From Antilocapra americana (Eukaryota; Chordata; Mammalia; Artiodactyla; Antilocapridae): a DNA stretch of 64,000 nt. Under the pieces are notes generated by a model that saw only the letters and a program-made list of their open reading frames with translations, searched no databases and was not told where the DNA came from. Location: positions 33,341,909 through 33,405,908 of the forward strand of contig ML662442.1 in NCBI GenBank assembly GCA_007570785.1, in the 5' to 3' direction. Within the stretch, counting starts at the first letter, position 1. Each line of letters starts with the position of its first letter. The position numbers and the translations under genes are program-made. Positions 47,576 to 59,209 of the stretch are shown here, piece by piece.

Positions 47576-47763
47576 CTGTGGCTCAGCTGGTAAAGAATCC
47601 ACCTGCAATGCAGGAGACCTGGGTTCAGTCCCTGGGTTGCGAAAATCCCCTGGAGAAGGGAAAGGCTACCCACTCCAGTATTCTGGCCTGGCAAATTCCA
47701 TGGACTGTATAGTCCATGGGGTTGCAAAGAGTTGGACACCACTGAGAGACTTTCACTTTCAAC
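47576..47763 (+). mobile_element. Bov-tA SINE
   Basis: 'gtggctcagctggtaaag' to 'gagactttcactttc'. Only a short flanking match 'aaagac' is seen. Confidence 0.95.
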
Positions 47764-47879
47764 TTTCAAAGACAAATTAGAGGTTATAGTCATACCATTG
47801 TTAATAGTGTAATCAAAATAAAATGTAGAAATAGTAGCCTAATGCCCTGTGAACAGCCCTAATCATGGTAATTAGCATT

Positions 47880-48020
47880 TTTGCTACAATTAATTTTCTA
47901 TGTTTCTCCATGAGCATCTTTATGACAGTTACTGTATCTTACCCACCCCTTAATCTTCCTGCTGAGCCCAATCCCTAGGACTTAGAAGGTATTCAGTAAA
48001 CATTTTTTGAATAAGCAAAT
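47880..48020 (+). mobile_element. L2 LINE 3' end
   Basis: 'actgtatcttaccc' followed by 'aggtattcagtaaac' and 'ttttttgaataag' is the recognisable L2 3' terminus. Confidence 0.62.
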
Positions 48021-48099
48021 ATTTATAGTAATTTATTAATGTCTACCTTTTATTTCAAGTTAACTAGGAATACTCTTTCCAAGTTAGTTGCATATCTTA

Positions 48100-48340
48100 A
48101 TCTCTTACTTTATTCAGATCTTTGCTTAGCAATCTGACCTTATCTGAGAGGTTTTCCAACAGAGGTTTCCAATACAGTCTCCTGCTCATCAGTCTTTTCC
48201 CTATCTTACTTCAGTTCTCTTGATAATAGCTGCACCTACACTGACATTTATTCCTTGTCACTCTCATTAGAATGTAAACTTTTTGAAAGTAGTGCTTCAT
48301 ATATAAAAGGCTCTCAGAAATGATTGAACAATTGAATATT
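48100..48340 (+). mobile_element. L2 LINE fragment
   Basis: 'tctgagaggttttcc' and 'ttagaatgtaaacttttt' match consecutive L2 3' blocks in sense orientation. A second L2 tail directly follows another (47880-48020). Confidence 0.58.
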
Positions 48341-50835
48341 TGCATCATAAACAATGTAACTGGGGGTGCATTTAGATCCACACTTCTAATGATTTCCAAT
48401 AACTTTTTAAGATTTATTTCATATTTTGTAATTAGAACAAAGTTAAATTTAATATTTATATATTCTAATGTAATGAATACATGTTTTAAACATTATGAAA
48501 TACGGTCATAAGTAAAATACTTTGCCATTGTGTAAACTGAATCTAATAATCTACTAAATCCATACTAGTAATCATATTGATTAACACAGTATTGCTTTAA
48601 GACAGTCTGCTAAATCAAGCATCTGTTTGCTCATGATGTTATGGCAATGATATCTTAGCCTAGATTCACTGTAATAATATATTCAGGCTTAATGACATCT
48701 AGGTGTATATCATGATTGATCCATAGAAATTGGACTCATCTTATTTTAAAAAATACTTGGTCTCTTTTTGTATAACTTAATCTAATTGTCTAAATCATCA
48801 ATTTTTAAGTAAATACAGACATGGACCCAAAGCAATGACAACTTACTAGCAGAATTATATTTTGAGAAACTCTACACTATAAAAATAGTGTAGTTACATT
48901 GGAAAAGTTTTAGATACAAGTCTCTTATGGCAGAGAAAGTGATCACGGAAAGAACTATATGATGCAGATTAACTATAGAACATATTCAAGTTTCCAGTCA
49001 TCTCCCCATTGACTGACTTTAGGACAGAGCTTCAAAACCTACGGCAATCATCACTGTTCCCTCTCTCCTAATTTACGTTTCTAAGCATTGCTCTTGTTGG
49101 TAAGCTTTAGGGTTCCTGAAAATGACATATTTGGTATTTTTCCATGAATACCATGAACTTTAAAAAATATTAGGTTATAATTGCAATGTGAATCAGTAGC
49201 CCTGTGTAATTAACATGAGAACAGGACTTCATCTCTTGCTGACTCCAAGTGTCTAGCTGCTTCTTGCTTTTTATTTCTCCAGTTATCAGAGAGAACAGCT
49301 GTAGTTCTACATGGGATATACCTGACAGTTTGAGGTGTCCAGATACCAAGTCCTGCTTTAAAAAGAAAAAAAATTTAAAAAGAAGAAAGCATTCCTTCTC
49401 AAGGTAATGTTTCTTTCAGAGGCAACTAGTGTTTAGAGTCGAGATTAAAGAACAGAAATCAGGGGAGGAAAGAAGCCAGACTTCCACTTGATTTTCACCT
49501 GTAACAAATACAGATGCCATGTTGTAAGATACCTATTCCCTGACTGAGGGATCACATCTTTCTGTTTGGAAACTGTAAGATCTTTGCTCACGTTTTTCTG
49601 TGGAGATAGGTAACTTGGAAACGTAGTTACCATCTTCCTTCTTAAAATGGAGCTTGATTAAAATTTTCTTCCTACTGAGGAGAAGGGATAGCTATATGAC
49701 ACACCAAGAGGCGGCGCCACAAGAAATACCGTGCACTGGAATTCAGGAGTACCAGAGAGGGAGGCTGGGGGAGAGAGAGCAGGCAAGGATTTACGTACAT
49801 TGTGCTAAAATGCCAGCTCCTTTTTTAAAAATGGAAATATGGTTAATTTACAATGTGTTGGTTTCAAGTTAATAGCTTTTTTGTTTTTAACCTTTAATAA
49901 AAAGTTAAGTATAATCTAAAAGTTCCAAATTCTAGATCAGTCACAGCTCTTCATTTAGAGTTTACATAAAGTTATACACTGTGATTAAATATTTTAATAT
50001 AACAAATGTCCAAAGTAGACTTATTTGTTTTATATTGAATTTATCTTATATTGAAATACTATATTTCAGAATGCCTCATACAGAATAAGTTAAAAAGGCA
50101 TATTTACTTCTAATTACTTATCCTTACTTTCCACTGATGAACATGTCCAAGGGATGGTCACTTTTGAATTGAGACCAAAAAAAGTAAAACAAGTGATCAT
50201 AATGGTAGTTGTATTCAGAAAAATAGAATTCTTTCTTGCAGTTTTAGTTTATTTTGAAAAAAAAAAATCCCTGTTCTTTGCTGCTCTAGTCTCAAATTAA
50301 GCTCAACTGGAGTAATTTTTATGAGAATGAATTTACCTATTTCTATCAAAAATTCAAGCTCACAATGTATACAGTATATATACACACATATATGTGTACA
50401 CACACACACACACATTAAGACTGAAGTATTTTTCTTCATCTTCTCTGTTAATTCCAACTAAGAATCTCTGGAGCCATTTTCCAGTTCTTTTCCAATATAA
50501 CTTTATGACATGTACACATATAATATTACTTTTTGACTGCATATATGTCTCTAGGTAATGCCTCTTCTTCCACCCTATTTGAATAACAATGAAAAGAGTC
50601 TATTTTCTTCCATTGCTTAATACTTGAATCATATCCCCTACTTTCCAATTCACAACTTGCATCAGGGCAGTCATAAAATCCACTATCATAAAAATAACCC
50701 TGTAGCCAGAAAAATAATAAGTAATCCATCCTAAAACTCAACCTAGGAACAGATATTTAGTTCTGTGCCTATATTCTCAAAAAAGTTTTCTTAGTTCTAC
50801 ACCACATGCTCAACAACAACTCCAACTATCAAACA
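48341..50835. other. Unique noncoding tract
   Basis: About 2.5 kb without ruminant SINEs. Small frames only. A CA/TA microsatellite lies at 50375-50414. Confidence 0.45.
50375..50414. repeat. TA/CA microsatellite
   Basis: Alternating (TA) and (CA) units, about 40 bp. Confidence 0.9.
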
Positions 50836-50839
50836 TTCT

Positions 50840-51120
50840 TTCTTTTTTTTAGCTGCACTGGGTCTTTGCTGCTTCATGAGGGCTTTCTCTAGCTGCAGAG
50901 AGCAGGGGCTACTCTCGAGTTGCAGTGCAAAGTTTATAGCAGTGGCTTCAAGAGCTGCAGCACACAGGCTCATTAGCTCCAGCTCACAGGCTCTGGATAT
51001 CTGGCTCAGTAACTGTGGTGTATAGGCTTTGCTGCTCCACTGTACGTGGAATCTTCCCGGACTAGGGATCGAACCTGTGTCTCCTGCAGCCATATTCCTA
51101 TGCACTGTATCACTAGGGAA
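50840..51120 (-). mobile_element. Long CHR-type tRNA-derived SINE, antisense
   Basis: Poly(T) start, then 'gctgcactgggtctttgctg', 'ggggctactctcgagttg', 'gatcttcccgg'-type text and the antisense B-box 'gggatcgaacctg', ending 'atcactagggaagtg'. This order matches the long CHR SINE of cetartiodactyls. Frames on both strands are shadows. Confidence 0.8.
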
Positions 51121-51718
51121 GTGCTCCAACAATCCTTATGCTTACTTTATGAAGACTCGGTCATCTCAGCTCTGTTTCTCGCTAAAACCCACTGGCTACC
51201 CAACACCTTGTCCACAGAACCTTCAATTCTGAGAGCCAAAATCTCCTAGAGGAGGCACTCAGGGACAACTACAGATTGCCTTGTTAGGAACTTTTAACAG
51301 CTTCTACTTACAGATCAAGCCACAAGGAACAAAAGGCAAAGCAACATTTAGAGAAACTGAGGGAAAAGACCTTTTAAAATCAAAACAGCACACACACACA
51401 CACATTTGCTTAAATCCCTATAATCGGCCATTGCTAGTTAGGATAACAGGTTTTGTTTGTTTGTTTGTTTGTTTTTATTAAGAAAGAGCATTTACATATT
51501 AGATTGCTATGTGAAGGATATTTAGTAAGATAGCTGGAATAGTGGCCTATGTATGCTTACAGGCAGTTGTAAATTCCATCTCCAACAGCCCTAAACAAGC
51601 CCTCAAGGCTTCCTCCACTGGTCTCAGCATTCAAGCTCATCACACCCTCTCAACTTCCAGGTCTCTGACAAGTGAGTCAGCTTCCCTTTCTTTCACTCGA
51701 TATTGTTTAAACCCCTCT
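51121..51718. other. Unassigned stretch with simple repeats
   Basis: Includes (CA)n at 51388-51404 and (GTTT)n at 51451-51476. No gene recognised. Confidence 0.5.
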
Positions 51719-51726
51719 AGGCCACC

Positions 51727-51945
51727 CCTGGGGCTTCTCTGGTGCTCAGACAGTAAAGAATCTGCCTGCAATGCAGGAGAACCCAGTTGGATCCCTGGGT
51801 CAGCAAGATTCCCCCTGGAGGAGGCATGGCTACCCACTCCAGTATTCTTGCCTGGGAAATCCCATGGACAGAGGAGTCTGGAGGGCTACAGTCCATGGGG
51901 TCGCAGAGTCAGACACAACTGAGGAACTAACACTAGCACTACTAC
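51727..51945 (+). mobile_element. Bov-tA SINE with target-site duplication
   Basis: 'ggggcttctctggtgctc' to 'gaggaactaacactagc', flanked by 8-bp 'aggccacc' at 51719-51726 and 51946-51953. Confidence 0.96.
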
Positions 51946-52249
51946 AGGCCACCACAGTGTTTACAAAATTGATTCATCCTGCACTCATTACCCCCTTATT
52001 TTCTTCTTTCCAGTCCAATGTCTTTGACACAAAGAATATTACTTAACTACTCCTCTGTGCCACTCAATTAATAGTGCCACTCTGGGCATTATTAATTGAG
52101 AAAATAGGTACACTCTAAAATATGACCTTTGTGGAACTTCTAGTGAAGGTTCAAAAGCTCTATTTGAAGGTTAAAAACTTAGTCAAATCTTAAAAAGAGG
52201 GTAGAACAAGCCACTGCACATTTAATTACTAGATATTGTATTGAAATAT

Positions 52250-52365
52250 CAACGAGCATTGTTCTTAACCCCCTCAGGTATGGGTCCAGGCACTGAAACT
52301 TTTAGAAAGCTTTCCAGGTTATTCTAATGTATAGCTGGTGATGAGCTCTATTGTGCTGGTAAGTC
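52250..52365 (-). mobile_element. Possible hAT-type (MER class) fragment
   Basis: 'gaaacttttagaaagc', 'ttccaggttattctaatg' resembles the complement of the element at 52437-52620. Weak. Confidence 0.35.
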
Positions 52366-52436
52366 TCCACCCTAACTGACACCTAGCTTTCAGTTGTAGT
52401 TAGGGAATTATGGAGGTGGAAGCAACAAATGCTAAT

Positions 52437-52620
52437 CCATTGCTTCTCAAACTTCTGTATGCACAAGAATTATCTGCAGTTCTGCTAAATATACACAGTT
52501 TCCTGGGGCTTAGCCACAGGTCACATGTGAAGAGGTGGGGACTCAGAACTTGTGCTTTCAACAAGGAACCCTGATGATTCTGATGTGGTCCCTAGACCAC
52601 ATTTTAATAAGAGCTGCTTA
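52437..52620 (+). mobile_element. hAT-type (MER class) DNA transposon
   Basis: 'gcttctcaaacttctg', 'aagaattatctgcag', 'cctgatgattctgatg' and 'ccctagaccacattt' are in the order of a common non-autonomous Charlie-type element with 'tctcaaac' terminal repeats. Confidence 0.62.
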
Positions 52621-52684
52621 AAATCTAGCCACTATCTAGACTTGTGTGGTGATACTTAATATTATGACAAGGTAGTCCAGAATT

Positions 52685-53384
52685 TTAAGTTGGCTTAAAA
52701 CTCAACATTCAGAAAACTAAGACCATGGCATCTGGTCCCATCACTTCATGGCAAATAGATGGGGAAACAATGGAAACAGTGACAGACTATTTTGGGGGGC
52801 TCTGAAATCACTGCAGATGGTGACTGCAACCATGAAATTAAAAGACGCTTGCTCCTTGGAAGAAAAATTATGACCAACATAGACACCGCATATTAAAAAG
52901 GAGAGACATTACTTTGCCAACAAAAGTCCGTCTAGTCAAAGCTGTGGTTTTTCCAGTAGTTGTGTATGGATGTGAAAGTTGGACTATAAAGAAAGCTGAG
53001 TGCTGAAAAATTGATGCTTTTGAACTGTGGTGTTGGAGAAGACTCTTGAGAGTCCCTTGGACTGTAAGGAGTTCCAACCAGTCCATCTCAAAGGAAATCA
53101 GTTCTGAATATTCATTGGAAGGACTGATGCTGAAGCTGAAACTTCAAAACTTTGGCCACCTGATGCAAATAACTGACTCATTTGAAAAAATTTGATGCTG
53201 GGAAATATTGAAGGTGGGAGGAGAAGGGGACAACAGAGGGTGAGATGGTTGGACAGTATCACCGACTCAATGGACATGAGTTTGAGTAAACTCCGGGAGT
53301 TGGTGAGGAACAGGAAAGCCTGTTGTGCTGCTGTCCGTGGGAATGCAAAGAGTCAGACACAACTGAGTGACTGAACTGAACTGA
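52685..53384 (+). mobile_element. BovB LINE 3' end with target-site duplication
   Basis: Last ~700 bp of BovB, from 'agttggcttaaaactc' to 'actgaactgaactg'. Flanked by an 11-bp duplication 'agtccagaatt' (52674-52684; the second copy begins at 53384 within the terminal repeat). Encodes only the C-terminal region remnants (for example a [15 protein letters not shown] block near 53200-53250). Confidence 0.97.
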
Positions 53385-53489
53385 GTCCAGAATTAACAAA
53401 TCATAATGACCATCTTGAAAAACAAAATTATTTTATAAATTTAATAGCCTTGAATTTCACTCTGATTAATATCCTCAGTGGATACAATG

Positions 53490-53650
53490 GGTTATCAAAA
53501 ATCAGGGTACTCAGGCTGATGCACCAGGATGACCCAAAGGGATGGAATCGGGAGGGAGGTGGGAGAGGGATTCTGGAAGGGGAACACATGTATACCCATG
53601 GTGGATTCATGTCAATGTATGGCAAAGTCAACACAATAATGTAAAGAAAA
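53490..53650 (+). mobile_element. Ruminant L1 3' end
   Basis: 'aggatgacccaaaggg', 'gggagggaggtgg', 'ggaacacatgtatacc', 'ggtggattcatgtc' is the 3' UTR of bovid L1 in sense orientation. Heavily 5'-truncated. The small frames here are shadows. Confidence 0.85.
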
Positions 53651-54079
53651 AAGTCTTTCTTGAATTTGTTACAATAAAGGGAAAAAAATGTATGAATACA
53701 TTGAAAAATAAATATAATAAGAAGGAAGTTACTGAAATAAAGACGTTATATAGTAAAAAAAAAAAATCAGGTCTTTTAATAATTGCTAGATAGACGTTCA
53801 CAGCACTTTGACAATCATCTTCCCCTTGGCACTATCATGACCTATTTAGAAAACTAAACAAGATCCACTGTTTTAAGAAAAATAGGGTAGAAAATACAGA
53901 AAAAAAATTGAGAGAGAGAAAAAGTTGTACATGTACATGTCTATGTGACTGTGTTTTCCTTTTCTTGTTTCCTGGGGGAAGAGGAGAGAGGGATAACAAA
54001 AGTCAACTTCAAGGTTTCATTTTAAAATTACTAAAACTTTTAACTAACAATGTACACATAAAATTTTATGACGGTTGCT
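53651..54079. other. A-rich unassigned stretch
   Basis: Poly(A) near 53755-53766 and GA-rich runs near 53905-53920; nothing else recognised. Confidence 0.45.
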
Positions 54080-54089
54080 CATTTTAGCT

Positions 54090-54223
54090 TATGGAGAAGG
54101 CAATGGCAACCCACTCCAGTACTCTCACCTGGAAAATCCTATGGACAGAGGAGCCTTGTAGGCTGCAGTCCATGGGGTCACACAGAGTCGGACACGACTG
54201 AAGCAACTTAGCAGCAGCAGCAG
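54090..54223 (+). mobile_element. Bov-A2-type SINE with target-site duplication
   Basis: 'ggagaaggcaatggcaac' to 'gtcggacacgactgaagc' with an AGC-repeat tail, flanked by a perfect 10-bp 'cattttagct' at 54080-54089 and 54224-54233. Confidence 0.97.
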
Positions 54224-54260
54224 CATTTTAGCTCAATGTAACTAAGTTGTCTTAATTAAA

Positions 54261-54490
54261 ACTTAGGCCACCTGATGCCAAGAACCTAAGAATTAGAAAA
54301 GATCATGATCGTGAAGGCAGGAGGAGAAGTGGGGGACAGAGGATGAGATGGTTGGATGGCATTACCAACTCAATAGACATGAATTTGAACAAAGTCCAGG
54401 AGATAATGAAGGACAGGGAAGCCTGGCATGCTGCAGTTCATGGGATCACAAAGAGTCAGACATGACTTAGCCACAGAACAACAATAACTT
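54261..54490 (+). mobile_element. BovB 3' end, older subfamily
   Basis: 'taggccacctgatgcc', 'gatgagatggttggatgg' and 'gacatgacttagccac', with an 'acaacaataac' tail instead of the 'actgaactga' tail of the other copies. This indicates a different BovB lineage. Confidence 0.88.
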
Positions 54491-54533
54491 ATTAAGAAAA
54501 CTATTAAAAATAAGTCTATTCCTCAAGACAGAA

Positions 54534-54660
54534 GGGACTTCCCTGGTGATCCAGTGGCTAAGCCTATGCACTCCAATGAGGGGACCTGGGTTTGATCTCT
54601 GATCAGGGAACTAGATCCCACATGCTACAACTAAGACTTGGTGAGGCCAGAATAAATAGA
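54534..54660 (+). mobile_element. CHR-type tRNA-derived SINE
   Basis: 'gggacttccctggtgatcc', 'ggtttgatctctgatc', 'agatcccacatgc'. It joins directly to the Bov-tA that follows. The pair shares one duplication, 'tcaagacagaa' at 54523-54533 and 54886-54896. Confidence 0.88.
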
Positions 54661-54664
54661 TTTG

Positions 54665-54885
54665 GGGCTTCCCTGTGGCTCAGATGGTAAAGAATCTGCC
54701 CACAATGCAGGAGACCCAGGTTTGATCCCTGGGTTGGAAAGATCCCCTGGAAAAAGGAATGGCAACCCACTCCAGTATTCTTGCCTGGAGAATTCCATGG
54801 ACAGAGGACCCTGGTGGGTTACAGTCCATGGAGTCATAAAGAATTGGGCACAACTGATCAACTCACAATTTCACTTTACTTTCTT
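54665..54885 (+). mobile_element. Bov-tA SINE
   Basis: 'gggcttccctgtggctc' to 'caactgatcaactcac' and a 'ttcactttacttt' tail. Lies between the CHR SINE and the downstream copy of the shared duplication. Confidence 0.95.
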
Positions 54886-54997
54886 TCAAGACAGAAATAA
54901 AACATAAACAAAAATAGGATAGAGACATAGAGCTCCATGAAGAAAAATGAACATAACTGTGCAAATTGCTTGATGTTATACAATACATAATAATGTT

Positions 54998-55203
54998 GTT
55001 GTTTGAGTTGCTAAGTCATGTCTGACTCTTGCAACCCCATGGACTGTAGCCCACCAAGCTCCTCTGTCCTTGGGGTTTCCCAGGCAAGAATACTGGAGTG
55101 GGTTGCCATTCCCTTCTCCTAGGGATCTTCCCAACCCAGTGATCAAACCCCTGTCTCTTGCATCAGCAGGTGGGTTCTTTACCACTGGGCCACCCAGGAA
55201 GTT
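54998..55203 (-). mobile_element. Bov-tA SINE, antisense, with target-site duplication
   Basis: 'gagttgctaagtcatgtc' to 'gggccacccaggaag', flanked by 12-bp 'cataayaatgtt' at 54986-54997 and 55204-55215 with one mismatch. Confidence 0.96.
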
Positions 55204-55215
55204 CATAACAATGTT

Positions 55216-55795
55216 AGCTAATGTATGACGGTACATTATATTGATCTTTGTTCTACTTTTAGACTAAAATTTCCTGAATGATGCCAATAAAAAATGTATA
55301 TTTATGCCTTTAAATTCTTTTAATTTGAAAATCAAGAGCAAGCATGTTAATTTTATTTTCTTCCAAGTCAACACCTAAAATTCACTATGCTAAAGCATCT
55401 GAATCCTACCTCCCTATGAACAGGCACACCTGCAGAAGATCAAAGTTCTCATTGACCTTGGGAACACAGCAGTTTTGAACGAATAATCGCATTTAGTAAA
55501 AAGAAAACCATATGTGAATCAACATTAACCACTCTTAGCCCATATCAGGGATGATGGCTCCCTTGGCACCAGTCTGAATCTTGAACTAAGGAATTTGGCC
55601 TGAGCTTCCCCCTGCTTTGCCAGGACAGATTGATAAAGAGGTACAACATTAGCTTAATCAGTTGCTGCACATTTCTGAATTTTTCCAAATATGTCCTTCA
55701 TGAGTTTGTTTTCTATAGAAATACAGAAAAAATGTTTTCATATGTATATTTCAGTTCTGAAATCAGTCCCCTTTCATTAGAGAGAATTGAGCTTA
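55216..55795. other. Unique noncoding stretch
   Basis: No recognised repeat or exon. Confidence 0.45.
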
Positions 55796-55799
55796 GAAA

Positions 55800-55998
55800 A
55801 TATGAATAACAACTACTAACATGTATTTACTGCCTACTCTGCCAAGGACAAAGCTAGAAGTTTTACATGCTTCATTTCTAATATTCACAACAATACATCT
55901 AGTTACTATAATTATCCTCACTGTGCAGATGAGAAAAGTAAGGTGCAGAGAGCTTAATGATTTGCCCCATGGCAAATTAATAACAGGGGCAACAAAAT
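55800..55998 (-). mobile_element. MIR SINE, antisense
   Basis: 'tatttactgcctactc', 'actgtgcagatgagaaaag' and 'gatttgccccatggc' follow antisense MIR order. Confidence 0.78.
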
Positions 55999-56069
55999 AT
56001 AATATGATAATAATTCATAAATCTTGAATCACATTTTTCTGCCTTCTAGGCTGTATTTAAAAAGTAAAC

Positions 56070-56300
56070 CACTGACTTTTATTTAGCGTTTACTTCATGT
56101 TAGGTACTTTTCTAAGTATTTAAATGCTGCATTAATTCTTTTAGAAAGTATGTTGTTCTTCCCACTGTATAAGTGATGAAACTAAGGCGCAAAGAGGTCA
56201 AGAAACTTGCCTAAAGCTTCAAAGCTAATAAATGGAGGACCTATAATTTAACCCAGGAAATTAGCTTCAGATTATGTACCTTTGACCGTGATGCTATGAA
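56070..56300 (-). mobile_element. MIR SINE, antisense
   Basis: 'gttaggtacttttctaag', 'gatgaaactaaggcgc', 'caagaaacttgcctaaag' show a nearly complete antisense MIR, only ~70 bp from the previous one in the same orientation. Confidence 0.8.
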
Positions 56301-59085
56301 AATATTAATAGGTTTCAAACAACCATTTTTTAATTTAGTTCTTAAAATGTACAATCACATACACTCCAACCATGTGCATCAAGATTTATCATAACAAGAC
56401 AGAATGTCAATATGAATAATTCTAATTGATAAAAAAGGAAGACTAATCCTCTACCTCCCAAAATTTGGGCAATAGAAACTGACCAGATTACTGAGCTAGG
56501 TTGTTTTCAGTAGTTATAAAATTTCAGAGTAATGAACATTTTATTCTAAATAAAGCTGTTTTTTTAAATCCATTTGCATATCTAAATGCTACAATGAACA
56601 ACAAATGGGAAGAGATATAAATAAACACCAGTGCAATATTGGGAGAGGCAACAGTACATATAATGTCCATCAGGTCATCTTTTCTGTGTTTTAGCATCAC
56701 AATTGCGATGCATTAAGGTAAATATAAAAAATCATAGTCAATACATGCATAGTACTTCATAAAAGAGGAAAAATCTGAGAGGGAAAAGAAGGGATAATCT
56801 TAATAATATTCAGTAGTTTCTGGCAGATTTGTCAAATTTGAAACAGAGAAAAAGTGATGATGACCACACTGTCGGTGGGGGAGGGACTGGTCATGATGTA
56901 ACAGCTTGAGTTCAGAGACTTGCTTTACAAAAGCCGTAGGACTTGTTAGCAAACAATAATACCGTTAAAAGGAAGGGAAAATATGGGTATTTTCAGAGGA
57001 AAGAAAATTGCAACTCTTTTACTTAATAGCATGGCAAACATCAACTCAGGCATACATACTGCTTAGACTTAAATGAGGAGATACCCATACTAATGGAGTG
57101 TCTCTGAGCTCCGTTGCTGTCTCTGCCCCCCACCTTCACTCTCCTGGGAGCTCAGCCCAGGACTATCACAGCGTTGCTGTCACAGAGGCTGCCCCTGTGC
57201 ATGGTGCTGATTTTCCATGTGCAGCAACATGGACTCCAGAGAGACGTTATGGTGTGCGTTACCACTAAGTCTGAGTCTAGTCTTCCAGCACGACAAAGGC
57301 TTGTTGTGTTAAATGGGGAAAAAATACTGAGTAGAAGTTGTGCTCTTAAACTGTTTTCAGGGCTTCTAAGAGTGAATCTAAATGGTTCTTGAAAATTAGC
57401 CAGGATCAAATACTTGCAAACTAAGCCCACACAAATTATGGACTTTTGCAGGGGGCAGATAACAAGCTCGGAAGAGAAGTACAGTCCATGTGAGCCAGCA
57501 ATGAAGATTTGGGAAAGATGTGCATAGTGACGTGTTTGGTGCATGGTATTTTGAGGAGGGCTTCATCAAAAAGGAGGTAAAACCTTTCCCCAACAGATTT
57601 GAGAGCTGTGCCTTTTCTGTGCAATATTATAGACAGTATGTCAGAACCCAGATGGTTGCATTCACATGTAGGTTTGGGCTGTCATCTAAACAATTGGACA
57701 GATTAAATGTATATGGAAATGAGCAGTCTTATTTTCATAGTTTTATATTATACAATAAGCAGTTAAAAGATGAAAAAAACCTGTTCTTCGATTTTTGACT
57801 GTTGTTCTATTTAACCATTAATACTCTGAGATGAATTATTTATATAGAATTAACATGTACATGCAAATAACTTAAGAAATTTTTTAACCCCTAGATTCTG
57901 ATCCCTGCATATAATTTAATGAACAAACAGAAAAAGAAAGGAAATGGTAAAAAGATTTTACATTTAAAATGAGTGTATTTGTTCTCTTAAATAGATAACA
58001 CTGATTTTGAAAGATCCATATTCTCTCTTAAGCTATTAAGATGACTTCTTTAGAAGTTTCCTTTTTAGTTTCTTTCTTAAAATTGTCTGATCCATCTAAG
58101 AGCCAGTTTCCACATTTCTAAACTTGACTGCTCACTACTGTCAAGAAAGGATTTGATTACAATGTTTTAGAAACAAAATGCATGGTGTTTGAGAATTAAG
58201 TACTCATTGTAACTATGTTCAAAGCGTGGTGTCACAGGCTACATTATTTTTTTTTCTTTTGAACTATAAATTCTTCAACTTAGGTGGCATGGCACTATTG
58301 AAAACAGACCGCCATATGCCTTTGATTTCACTTAGAGATGTGCCATCTGCCACCATATTCAATGATGATTCAAAAACTATGAAGAAGGAGAAAAAGAAGA
58401 AACAGAAGAGAAGGAAGGAGGCAGGATATGGAAGAGGAGGGAGGGGAAGGAAGGAGAATAGCAGAAGATTGTGATCAGATGCAGGAATATCGCCCATCAT
58501 GTTCGGTCCAGCATCTAGCCCTGGACTAGTTCAGAGTATCTCTAGCCATGAAGCCAAAGCAAGACAGTATCAACTAAATCCTCTCTTTTTCCGTAGGCAA
58601 TGAGCGGAGTACAATGCAGTTCACTCAGCGTGATTATTGACATGGTTTTAGAAAAAAGTCTTTGATATGAAAGAAAAGACCAAAGATCCTAGGGCAATTT
58701 ATATTTTAAAGGAGTTTTGGCCCAGGGACTGGGATTAAAACAGGGCAAACTTGCTTGTACACAGTTAATTTATTTGTAAAAAATGCAATCCTTCATGGGG
58801 GGTATGGAGAAAGGAGAAAATGGCAAAACATCTGGGACTTGGGGGAGGTTACCTATATTGAGGAAAATATCTAAATCTATTTTGGTACTATGTTTTATCA
58901 AGTGTGAAATCATCCAGTATATATTTTAACTCTACACAATAAAATTACTGTAATAAATCTTTTAAGATGATTCCCAAAGAACAGAAGTAATTTTTCTAAG
59001 AAGCTTAAAAATAGAAGTTCCTTTCAAATGCATCCAGGCCATGCTCTCACAGTCAATATTTTACTGTAGACATAAAATAGAGTAT
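56301..59085. other. Unique noncoding tract
   Basis: About 2.8 kb with no ruminant repeat. 57114-57800 has somewhat higher GC and several 60-130-codon frames on both strands (longest 57152-57544, minus), none with a recognisable domain. I cannot tell whether an untranslated exon lies here. Confidence 0.42.
58376..58465. repeat. Purine-rich (GA/GGA) low-complexity tract
   Basis: About 90 nt, almost entirely A and G, on the plus strand. The apparent Lys/Arg/Glu-rich peptide encoded here is a composition artefact. Confidence 0.9.
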
Positions 59086-59087
59086 AA

Positions 59088-59101
59088 TATGTATGTGTGT
59101 G

Positions 59102-59132
<31 letters not shown>

Positions 59133-59205
59133 GATACATATAACTGAATCACTTTGCTGTACAGCAGAAATTAATACAACATTGTAAATCAACTATACTG
59201 CAATT
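59088..59205 (+). mobile_element. Short L1 3' tail with TA microsatellite
   Basis: (TA)n at 59099-59132, then 'acagcagaaattaat', 'caacattgtaaatc', 'aactatactgcaatt': the terminal ~115 bp of an artiodactyl L1. Imperfect flanking repeat 'agagtawaata' before and after suggests a target-site duplication. Confidence 0.8.
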
Positions 59206-59209
59206 AAAA

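Noticed and set aside
57152..57544. A 130-codon minus-strand frame
   Set aside because: No domain, no start context or splice evidence, overlapped by a plus-strand frame of similar length.
58226..58474. Lys/Arg/Glu-rich small protein
   Set aside because: Direct translation of a purine low-complexity tract.
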